Below are positions 1-7,421 of a stretch of 64,000 nucleotides of DNA, piece by piece. The notes below the pieces were generated by a model. That model made no database searches, had not been told where the DNA came from, and saw only the letters and a program-made list of their open reading frames with translations. Position 1 is the first letter of the stretch. The number at the start of each line of letters is the position of its first letter. The translations under genes were made by a program, and so were the position numbers. The DNA comes from Cyanobium sp. CZS25K (GTDB taxonomy: Bacteria > Cyanobacteriota > Cyanobacteriia > PCC-6307 > Cyanobiaceae). The stretch covers positions 16,614 through 80,613 of the forward strand of contig JAUCZB010000014.1 in NCBI GenBank assembly GCA_030373325.1, read 5' to 3'.

Positions 1-1269
1 GGCATCGGCGACCAGGGGGTGGGAGGCATCCAGATCTGCCAGGGGAAGCTGGCGGTGTACACCCTCTGCGCCGGGCTCGATCCGGCCCGGGGCCTGCCGG
101 TGATGCTCGACGTGGGTACCGACCGGCCGGAACTGCTGGCCGACCCCTGCTACCCCGGTCTGCGCCGGCCCCGGCTGCAGGGGGAGGCCTACACCGCCTT
201 CCTCGACCGCTTCATCGCCGCCGTCCAGGCGGTGTGCCCGGGCGCCCTGGTGCACTGGGAGGACTTCGGGGCCGCCCATGCCCGCCCCGTGCTGGAGGCC
301 TACCGGCACCGGGTGCCGAGCTTCAACGACGACATCCAGGGCACCAGCAGCGTGGCCGCGGCGGCGATCCTGGCTGGCCTGCGGGGCCTGGGACAGCGGC
401 TGGCCGACCAGCAAATCGTCATCTTCGGGGCGGGCAGCGCCGGCTGCGGCATCGCCGAGCGCCTCTGGCGCCTGCTGCAGCGCCAGGGGCTCACGGCCGC
501 CGAGGCCGCCGACCGGCTCTGGCTGATCGATCGCGACGGGCTGATTCACGCCGGGACCCCGGGCCTCTCCGGTGGCGCCCGGCCGTTTGCCAAGGGGCCG
601 GAGGCGCTGGCGGAACGTTTCGGGGCGTCGGCGGGCCCCGTGGGCCCCGGTCCTGGCCTGCTGGCCGTGATCGAAGCGGTGCGGCCGGGGGTGCTGATCG
701 GCACCTCCACCGCTGCGGGGGCCTTCGATCAGGCGGTGGTGGAGGCGCTCTGTGCCGGCGGCGGTCGGCCGATCGTGCTGCCCCTCTCCAATCCCACCCC
801 GCTGGCGGAGATCACCCCGGAGAACCTGCTGCGCTGGAGCCACGGCCGCGCCCTGGTGGCCACCGGCAGCCCCTTCCCCCCCGTGGTCTGCCCCAGCGAC
901 AGCGGCCAGCCGAGCGAACGGGTGATCGGCCAGTGCAACAACTGCTTCGTGTTCCCGGGCCTGGGCTATGGCGCCGTGGCGGTGGGTGCCACGGAGGTGA
1001 GCGAGGCCATGATCGACGCCAGCATCGAGGCCCTGGCCCAGGCGATTCCGGCCGCCACCGACCCCGACGCCCCGCTGATGCCCCCCCTGACGGCCGTTCA
1101 GGCGGTGTCCCGCGCCGTGGCCGAAGCCGTGGCGATCGCGGCGGTGCAGGAGGGTCTGGCCCGGCATGCCACCACCGCAGAGGAGGCGCTGGCGCGGCTC
1201 GAGGCCTGCCGCTGGAGTCCTGTGTACCCAGATCTGGAGGTCCACGAAAAGCCGCGGGCAACGCGCTAA
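1..1269 (+). CDS. NAD(P)-dependent malic enzyme, 3' part (5' end outside window)
   Basis: The reading frame is open from base 1 and ends at TAA 1267-1269, so the N-terminal part (roughly 130-150 residues judged by family length) lies upstream. Malic enzyme decarboxylates malate to pyruvate with reduction of NAD(P). Visible signatures are GIGDQGVGGI and GKLAVYT near the window start, the metal/substrate region VHWEDFGAAH, the hallmark FNDDIQGT, and a Rossmann dinucleotide loop IFGAGSAGCGI. The later LSNPTPLAEITPE and ATGSPFPPV segments are also typical of the family. Cofactor preference cannot be read from this. Pyruvate made here could feed the NifJ enzyme encoded about 13 kb away, but that link is inference. 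Confidence 0.93.
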   Translation, partial: GIGDQGVGGIQICQGKLAVYTLCAGLDPARGLPVMLDVGTDRPELLADPCYPGLRRPRLQGEAYTAFLDRFIAAVQAVCPGALVHWEDFGAAHARPVLEAYRHRVPSFNDDIQGTSSVAAAAILAGLRGLGQRLADQQIVIFGAGSAGCGIAERLWRLLQRQGLTAAEAADRLWLIDRDGLIHAGTPGLSGGARPFAKGPEALAERFGASAGPVGPGPGLLAVIEAVRPGVLIGTSTAAGAFDQAVVEALCAGGGRPIVLPLSNPTPLAEITPENLLRWSHGRALVATGSPFPPVVCPSDSGQPSERVIGQCNNCFVFPGLGYGAVAVGATEVSEAMIDASIEALAQAIPAATDPDAPLMPPLTAVQAVSRAVAEAVAIAAVQEGLARHATTAEEALARLEACRWSPVYPDLEVHEKPRATR

Positions 1270-1414
1270 CCCGCCTTGCTGCTCGCCGGCCTGATCGGCT
1301 GCCGGCCCTCCCGGGAACCGGCCGCCTGAGGGAGGGGGATCAATAAGAGCTGTGTCGCCCCCTCGCGCCGGCGCCGGCCCTCGGCTTAGCACCTTGGGCA
1401 ATCACCCCCTCGCG

Positions 1415-2974
1415 ATGGGCTTCTTCGTCCGGCTCACCGACGCCATCGCCGCCCGTCAGTCGCTCCTGGTCACCGGCCTCGATCCCAACCCGGAGATGCT
1501 GCAGGCCTGGGCCCATCGCCGCGGCATGGGAGGTCGCTCGTTCCTCTCCCAGGCCCGCCACTGGATCAAGGCGGTGGTGGAGGCCACCGCCGACCACGTC
1601 TGCGCCTACAAGCCCAGCCTCGGCTTCTACCAGGCCCTCGGCCCGGTGGGACTGGAACTGCTGCGGGAAGTGCGGGAGCTGGTCCCGCTCGACATTCCCC
1701 TGATCATCGACACCAAGCATGGGGACCTGAACAGCTCCTCGGCGCTGGCCCACTACCTGTTCCGCGAACTCGGCGCCGACGGCGTCACCCTCTCCCCCCT
1801 GGCCGGCCAGGACATCGCCGCCCCGTTCCTGCTGTATCCCGAGAAGGCGGTGGTGATCACCTGCCACAGCTCCAATGCCGCCGCCCGGGTGCTGCAGCAC
1901 CACCCCGACGAGAGCGATCCGCTCTACCTGCGCATCGTGCGCGAATGCCAGCTCTGGGCCACCCCCGACCAGCTGCTGCTGGAGGTGGGCACCAGTGATC
2001 CGGCGATCCTGGCCCGGGTGCGCCTGGAGGCCCCGGAGCGCTTCCTGATCCTGCGCAGTCTCTGGGGCGAGGAGGACCGGCTTGATGCCCTGCTCGAGGC
2101 CGGCCTGAGTCCAGCCGCCGACGGCCTGCTGATGCCCCTGCCCCAGAACCTGCTGGTGGAGGACGACATCGCGGCCCGCTCGGCCGCCCTCAAGGAGCGC
2201 ATCAGCGAGCGGCGGGACCGATGGCTGGAGGCGCGGGCGCGGGACCAGAGCGATGTCTGCAGCCTCTGGCTGCCGGCACGCCAGCACGAGAGCTCAACCC
2301 AGGAAGGGGCGGCCACGGACGCGGAGGGTGGGGCAGACCCTTTGGCCAGCCTGATCCTCGATCTGTTCGACATCGGCTGCCTGCTGTTCGGCGACTACGT
2401 GCAGGCCTCCGGGGCCGTCTTCAACTACTACGTGGATCTGCGCCAGATCATCTCGGATCCCAACCTGTTCCACCGGGTGCTGCATGCCTACGCCGGCCAG
2501 CTCGGTGAGCTGGTCTTCGACCGCATCGCCGGCATTCCCTACGGCTCCCTGCCCACCGCCACCGGGCTGTCGCTGCAGCTGCACAAGCCCCTGCTCTATC
2601 CCCGCAAAGAGGTGAAGGCCCACGGGGCCCGCCGCCTGATCGAGGGGGACTTCGAGGAGGGCGACCGGGTGGTGGTGGTGGACGACATCCTGATCACCGG
2701 CACCAGCGTGCTGGAGGGGATCGCCAAGCTGGAAAGCTCCGGCCTCGAGGTGGAGGACGTGGTGGTGTTCATCGACCACGGCGGCCAGGCGGACACCAGC
2801 GCCCGCCAGCGGCTCGCCCGGGCTGGCTATCGCTGCCACGCCGTGCTCGACATCGCCCGCATCACGGCCGTGCTGCATGCCGCCGGGCGGCTGAGCGATG
2901 CGCAGGCCGCCACCCTCGGCCAATCCCCCCCGGCACGAGCCGCGGGCGTTGAGGGGATCCTGGCCAGCTCGTAG
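1415..2974 (+). CDS. pyrFE: Bifunctional orotidine-5'-phosphate decarboxylase / orotate phosphoribosyltransferase
   Basis: A 519-residue fusion that catalyses the last two steps of UMP synthesis. The N-terminal half (about residues 1-270) is a type-2 OMP decarboxylase, with VTGLDPNPE near the start, the catalytic Asp/Lys segment IIDTKHGDLN and a C-terminal GLLMPLPQN. After a variable linker, the C-terminal half (from about residue 310) is an orotate phosphoribosyltransferase, with the PRPP loop VVVVDDILITGTS near residue 420. I chose ATG 1415 (MGFFVRLTDAI) because homology begins there; an upstream GTG at 1352 would add 21 low-complexity residues. The order decarboxylase then transferase is the arrangement known in some cyanobacteria and the reverse of animal UMPS. 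It lies 145 bp after the malic enzyme. Confidence 0.93.
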   Translation: MGFFVRLTDAIAARQSLLVTGLDPNPEMLQAWAHRRGMGGRSFLSQARHWIKAVVEATADHVCAYKPSLGFYQALGPVGLELLREVRELVPLDIPLIIDTKHGDLNSSSALAHYLFRELGADGVTLSPLAGQDIAAPFLLYPEKAVVITCHSSNAAARVLQHHPDESDPLYLRIVRECQLWATPDQLLLEVGTSDPAILARVRLEAPERFLILRSLWGEEDRLDALLEAGLSPAADGLLMPLPQNLLVEDDIAARSAALKERISERRDRWLEARARDQSDVCSLWLPARQHESSTQEGAATDAEGGADPLASLILDLFDIGCLLFGDYVQASGAVFNYYVDLRQIISDPNLFHRVLHAYAGQLGELVFDRIAGIPYGSLPTATGLSLQLHKPLLYPRKEVKAHGARRLIEGDFEEGDRVVVVDDILITGTSVLEGIAKLESSGLEVEDVVVFIDHGGQADTSARQRLARAGYRCHAVLDIARITAVLHAAGRLSDAQAATLGQSPPARAAGVEGILASS

Positions 2975-3017
2975 AGTGGTCGGGCGCCCCTGAAAAACCC
3001 GGGCGCCCCCTTCCGCC

Positions 3018-3239
3018 ATGCCCCAGGTCCAGGGTCAGCCCCCCACGATCGGCGAGCTTGAGGCGAAATACTCCCTGTACTGCAAGGCGATGCGGCTGCT
3101 GCTCAAGGAAGGCCGCACCATGGAGGCGATCCAGCGGACGGTCTGCTGGAGCCGGCTGGAGCAGCTCCACATCTGCCTGCCCAGCCGCTACAAATCCCCC
3201 GACTACCTCTACGCCGTGCTGAAGCGCGACCTGCGCTGA
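3018..3239 (+). CDS. Small conserved cyanobacterial protein, DUF3136-like
   Basis: A 73-residue soluble protein of unknown function starting at ATG 3018. It contains GELEAKYSLYCKAMRLL and SRLEQLHICLPSRYKSP, which match my memory of the short DUF3136 family of Synechococcus and Prochlorococcus. It is basic, helical in appearance, and has no signal peptide or membrane segment. It starts 43 bp after pyrFE and could be co-transcribed with it. Its TGA stop codon is the loop of a perfect hairpin (see the terminator entry). The family name is from memory and the function is unknown. Confidence 0.75.
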   Translation: MPQVQGQPPTIGELEAKYSLYCKAMRLLLKEGRTMEAIQRTVCWSRLEQLHICLPSRYKSPDYLYAVLKRDLR

Positions 3240-3272
3240 GCGCAGGTCGCCTGCCGATCCTGCCAGGATCGG
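3226..3272 (+). terminator. Tandem hairpins at the end of the DUF3136 gene
   Basis: Two adjacent perfect inverted repeats. The first has 11-bp arms, GCGACCTGCGC at 3226-3236 and GCGCAGGTCGC at 3240-3250, with the TGA stop codon as its 3-nt loop. The second is CCGATCCTG (3254-3262) and CAGGATCGG (3264-3272) around one base. Neither is followed by a clear T-run, so this may be a rho-assisted or RNA-stabilising end. Confidence 0.6.
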
Positions 3273-3309
3273 CGCGCCCAAAAGGGTCGGTGCCCACCCC
3301 GGCGATTCC

Positions 3310-6300
3310 GTGAAGTCGATCTCCGACCCCTTCCTGCGCCGGCCGGTGCTGACACTGGTGCTCAGCCTGCTGGTGCTGCTGGGCGGACTGGTCAGTCTGC
3401 CGGGCCTGAAGGTCGAAAACCTGCCCCCGATCGCCCCGGGCCGGGTGTCGGTGAGCGCCAGCTACCCGGGAGCCAGCCCCGAGGTGGTGGAGCAGGGGGT
3501 CACCACCCTGCTGGAGAAGCAGTTCAATGGCCTGGAACGGCTGGACTCGATCCGCTCCACCAGTTCGGCCAACGGCAGCAGCATCTCCCTCGGCTTCGAG
3601 GGGGGCAACCCCGAGCTCAACCAGATCAACACCCAGAACGAGGCCGCGGTGGTGAGCCGCCAGTTGCCCGCCCAGGTGGCCCGTTTCGGCGTGCAGGTGC
3701 GGCGCACCTCCGACGACCTGCTGATGGTGCTGAGCTTCAGCGCCAGCCGCGACCTCTACGACGACACCTTCCTGAGCGGCTGGGTGGACCAGGTGATCCG
3801 CGACCGGCTGCAGCGGGTGCCCGGCGTCGGTGAGGTGCGGCTGTTCGGCGGCAGCTCGCTGGCCTTTCGGCTCTGGCTGGATCCGCTGCGCCTGGAAGAG
3901 CGCAACCTGACCATCAGCGAGGTGCGCGATGCCCTCGAGGAGCAGAACGTGCTGGCCGCCCTCGGCCAGGCGGGCGTGGCCCCCTCCCCCGCCGATCAGC
4001 TGGTCACCCTGCCGCTGCGGATGGAGGGACGCCTGCGCTCCCCCCAGGAATTCGAGGCTCTGGTGGTGGCCCGCAGTGCCAACGGCGGCGTCACCCTGCT
4101 GAAGGACGTGGGCCGGGTGAGCCTGGGCAGTGAGAACTACGAATCGATCGCCACCGACCTGAACGGCAAGACCGCCGTGGCCGTGGGGATCTTCCAACGG
4201 GACGGCAGCAACGCCCTGGAGGTGAGCCAGGGGATCAATGACACCCTGACGGACCTGGGCTCCCGCTTCCCGCCCGGGGTGGATCTGCAGGTGATCGTCG
4301 ACGAGGCGGCCACGATCCGCACCAGCATCGATCGCACCACGGCGAGCCTGCGGGACGCCGTGCTGCTGGTGTTCCTGGTGCTGCTGCTGGGGCTGGGCAA
4401 CAGCCGTCTCGCCCTGATCAGCGCCGTGGCGGTGCCGGTGGCCCTGATCGGCTCCCTGGCGGTGCTGCGCCTCAGCGGCGACTCGATCAACACCCTCACC
4501 CTGTTCGGCATGGTGCTTGCCAGCGGCCTGGTGGTCGATGACGCCATCGTGGTGAGCGAGGACATCGGCCGTCGCCTGGAGAACGGCAGCCCACCCCTGA
4601 AGGCCGCCCGGGAAGCCATGGCCGAACTGGGAGGCGCGGTGATCGCCACGTCCCTGGTGCTGATCGTGGTGTTTCTGCCGGTGCTCACCCTGCAGGGCAC
4701 CCTGGGCCGCCTCTATGCCCCGATCGCCCTGACGATCGGCGGCACCATCGTCTTTTCCACCTTCAACGCGCTCACCTTCACGCCGGTGGCCGCCAGCCGC
4801 CTGCTGCACAGCGAGCGCCGGGAACCGGGCTGGCTGCTGCGCTGGATCGATCCCCCCCGGCGGGCCCTGGAGCGGCTGGAGGGCCCCTACGACCGGCTGC
4901 TCACCCGCGTACTCGGCTGGCGGCGACGGGTGGTGGCCGGCCTGCTGCTCGGCCTGCTGCTCACCGGTGTGGTGTTCCAGCAGCGGCCGAAGGCCTTCAT
5001 CCCCCAGGAGGACAGCGGCCAGCTGCGGGGGGTAGTGCTGCTCCAGGACGGCATCGCCCTGCCCCGCACCCAGCAGGTGCTGGAACAGGTGCGGGCGGTG
5101 GTGGACGAGGAACCCCTGATGCGGTTCGCCAACTTCTACGCCGGTCGTTCCTTCGGCGACAGCTCCCCCAACAAGGGAATCTTCTTCCTCAGACTCCGGC
5201 CGATCGAGGAGCGCCCCGGCGCCGACCAGAGCGCTGCCGCGGTGGCCGAACGGCTCAACAAGCGCCTGCGCCAGAGGATCAGCGACGCCACCGTGATCGT
5301 GAGCGAATCCCCCACGGTGCGGGGCTTCAGCAGCGAAAGCGGCCTGGAACTCGACCTGCTCGACACCAGCGGCGGTCGCCTCAGCCTGGGGGAATTCCAG
5401 CAGGAGGCCGAGGCCTTCATCGCCGCGGCCCGCCAGAGCGGTTCCTTCGATCAGGTGGGCACCCGTTTCAGCGCCGATGCCCCCCTGCTGCGGCTGATCC
5501 CCGACCGGCTGCGCATGGCCTCGCTCCGGGTGGATCTCGACGAGCTGGTGAGCATGCTCGGTGCCAGCTTCGGCAGCGATTACGTCAACGACAGCTTTGA
5601 AGGCGACCAGGTGCGCCGGGTGATCATCCAGCTCGAAGGGCGCTCCCGGCGGAACGCCGACGACGTGCTCGCCCTGCAGGTGCGCAACCGGGACGGCCAG
5701 CTGATTCCCCTGGCCCAGGTGGTGCAGCTGGAGGCCGGCACGGGCCCCACCACGATCAACCACACCCGTCTGGTGCGCTCAATCAGCATCCGGGCCCAAC
5801 CCCGCCCTGGCGTCAGCAGCGGCCAGGCCATCGCCCTGCTGGAGCAGCTGCAGCGCGACCGGCAGACCACCAGCACGGAACTGGAGTGGGCCGGCCTGGC
5901 GCGGGAGGAGGCCCGGGCCGGCGGCGGCAATCTGCAGGTCTTCGCGTTGGCGGTGGTGGTGATGTTTCTGGTGCTGGCGGGGCTGTACGAGAACTTCGCC
6001 GACCCCTTCATCATCCTGGTGACGGTGCCGATGGGGGTGCTCGGGGGGGTGCTGGGGCTGGCGCTGCGGGGCCTGCCCCTGGACGTCTACGGCCAGATGG
6101 GCCTGCTGGTGCTGGTGAGCCTGGCGGCGAAGAACGCCATCCTGATCGTGGAGTTCGCCAACCAGCGCCTCGCAGAAGGGATGCCCCTCGACGAGGCCGT
6201 CCACGGCGCAGCCGTCGCCCGTCTGCGGCCGATCCTGCTCACCGCCTTCTCCTCCCTGGCCGGCTTCCTGCCCCTGCTGTTCGCCAGCGGGGCCGGCGCC

Positions 6301-6450
6301 GCCAGCCGCACCAGCATCGGCACGGTGGTGTTCTTCGGGCTGCTGGTGGCCACAGGACTCACCCTGTTCCTGGTGCCCACCCTTTACCGGATCGTCAAGG
6401 GATGGGAGCTGGGGCTGGGGGCTGGACAGGAGCGTCGGCAGGAGGCGTGA
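3310..6450 (+). CDS. RND-family efflux pump inner-membrane permease (AcrB/HAE1 type)
   Basis: A 1046-residue proton-driven exporter of the hydrophobic/amphiphilic efflux type. It starts at GTG 3310 with FLRRPVLTLVLSLLVLLGG as the first membrane helix. A large periplasmic loop with PPIAPGRVSVSASYPGASP follows. The central transmembrane block includes GLVVDDAIVVSEDI, which holds the proton-relay acidic pair, and the pattern repeats in the second half with VSLAAKNAILIVEFAN. Length is normal for AcrB relatives. No membrane-fusion adaptor or TolC-like gene is adjacent, so partners must be encoded elsewhere. Its 3' end overlaps the convergent GumN-like gene by 56 bp. Substrates cannot be inferred. 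Confidence 0.92.
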   Translation: MKSISDPFLRRPVLTLVLSLLVLLGGLVSLPGLKVENLPPIAPGRVSVSASYPGASPEVVEQGVTTLLEKQFNGLERLDSIRSTSSANGSSISLGFEGGNPELNQINTQNEAAVVSRQLPAQVARFGVQVRRTSDDLLMVLSFSASRDLYDDTFLSGWVDQVIRDRLQRVPGVGEVRLFGGSSLAFRLWLDPLRLEERNLTISEVRDALEEQNVLAALGQAGVAPSPADQLVTLPLRMEGRLRSPQEFEALVVARSANGGVTLLKDVGRVSLGSENYESIATDLNGKTAVAVGIFQRDGSNALEVSQGINDTLTDLGSRFPPGVDLQVIVDEAATIRTSIDRTTASLRDAVLLVFLVLLLGLGNSRLALISAVAVPVALIGSLAVLRLSGDSINTLTLFGMVLASGLVVDDAIVVSEDIGRRLENGSPPLKAAREAMAELGGAVIATSLVLIVVFLPVLTLQGTLGRLYAPIALTIGGTIVFSTFNALTFTPVAASRLLHSERREPGWLLRWIDPPRRALERLEGPYDRLLTRVLGWRRRVVAGLLLGLLLTGVVFQQRPKAFIPQEDSGQLRGVVLLQDGIALPRTQQVLEQVRAVVDEEPLMRFANFYAGRSFGDSSPNKGIFFLRLRPIEERPGADQSAAAVAERLNKRLRQRISDATVIVSESPTVRGFSSESGLELDLLDTSGGRLSLGEFQQEAEAFIAAARQSGSFDQVGTRFSADAPLLRLIPDRLRMASLRVDLDELVSMLGASFGSDYVNDSFEGDQVRRVIIQLEGRSRRNADDVLALQVRNRDGQLIPLAQVVQLEAGTGPTTINHTRLVRSISIRAQPRPGVSSGQAIALLEQLQRDRQTTSTELEWAGLAREEARAGGGNLQVFALAVVVMFLVLAGLYENFADPFIILVTVPMGVLGGVLGLALRGLPLDVYGQMGLLVLVSLAAKNAILIVEFANQRLAEGMPLDEAVHGAAVARLRPILLTAFSSLAGFLPLLFASGAGAASRTSIGTVVFFGLLVATGLTLFLVPTLYRIVKGWELGLGAGQERRQEA

Positions 6451-7366
6451 TGCGGCGGAGCTGGGGATCCGGCTGCCAGGCGCCGTCGACGAACCGTTCT
6501 GGTTTCAGCCCCTGCTTCCTCAGCAGGGCGATCAGGCCCTGCTCCCCCAGCAGGTGCAGCAGACCCACCACCACCAGGGTGTCTTCGGACCGACGCAGGA
6601 ACCCCCGGACCGGATCCACCCAGGCCGCGTTGCGGCGCACCACCAGGCGCTGATGGAGATCCGGCCGCTGGCGGTAATCCGTGAGCAGGAGCGCCTCGAG
6701 CCGGCCCAGGTCCCCCGCACGCCAGGCGGCTTCAAGGGCGTCGAGCCGGGGTCCGATCCCGTCCAGTTCCTTCAAGGTGAGCTCCAGCAGTTCCACCTGG
6801 TCGATCCGGGGCAGGCCGTCGAAGAGCTCGAACTGCTGGGCCGGCGTCTCCAGACCGTCGATGGGCTTGCGGTCGCTGGCGGCCCTGGCCTGGAGCTGGC
6901 CCTCCACGCCGCTGCCCGGTGCGTAGCCGCGCTCCAGGAATGCCGCGGAGGCCAGCAGCAGGGCCACGGCCCAGGGCTCGAACCGATCGATCGCCGCCTC
7001 CGGCAGTCCCAGGCCAGCCAGCCTCGGCTGAAGGGCCCGCCAGGACGCCGCGGGGAGGCTGGCCCGCAGGGAGCGGCCCTGGGGATCGATGGCCCGCTCC
7101 AGCAGCTCCCCGGCCAGGGCCGCCGGGCTGATGGCATCCATGTCGAGCTCCATCGCCAGCCGCTCCGCCTCGCCATAGGCCTGGCCATAGGGCAGGGGAA
7201 GGCCATCCCGATCGCGGCGCAGCTGGTGCAGGGAGCCGGCGATGAATACCGTGCCCGCGCCATCGCGCAGCCGCCAGAGGGTGCCGACGTCGGCGGCCAC
7301 CGCTGGAAACGCGGCCAGCACCAGGACCACCAGGGCCAGGGAGCGACGCAGCGCCAACGGGGGCAT
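6395..7366 (-). CDS. TraB/GumN family protein, secreted
   Basis: A 323-residue protein with an N-terminal signal segment (LALRRSLALVVLVLAAFPAVA). Family hallmarks are the GSLHQL motif near the mature N-terminus, an acidic GVEGQL segment, RNAAWVDPVRGFL, and the C-terminal TLVVVGLLHLLGEQGL. The two GxxH-type motifs correspond to the metal-binding residues of the TIKI/TraB/GumN superfamily, some members of which are metalloproteases. The bacterial role is not settled. The tail is a proline-rich PPADAPVQPPAPAPIP. I start at ATG 7366; a TTG at 7384 is possible. It is convergent with and overlaps the RND gene, and diverges from the P-type ATPase gene. Confidence 0.8.
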   Translation of the reverse strand: MPPLALRRSLALVVLVLAAFPAVAADVGTLWRLRDGAGTVFIAGSLHQLRRDRDGLPLPYGQAYGEAERLAMELDMDAISPAALAGELLERAIDPQGRSLRASLPAASWRALQPRLAGLGLPEAAIDRFEPWAVALLLASAAFLERGYAPGSGVEGQLQARAASDRKPIDGLETPAQQFELFDGLPRIDQVELLELTLKELDGIGPRLDALEAAWRAGDLGRLEALLLTDYRQRPDLHQRLVVRRNAAWVDPVRGFLRRSEDTLVVVGLLHLLGEQGLIALLRKQGLKPERFVDGAWQPDPQLRRITPPADAPVQPPAPAPIP

Positions 7367-7421
7367 GGGCCGCGGAATCAACAACCTGGAACGACGCTAG
7401 CCACGGCCGTTCGCTCGTCCG

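Noticed and set aside
3103..5763. An 886-codon minus-strand open frame across the RND gene
   Set aside because: It is antisense to a clear RND permease and has no domain-like sequence, an effect of high GC with few stop codons.
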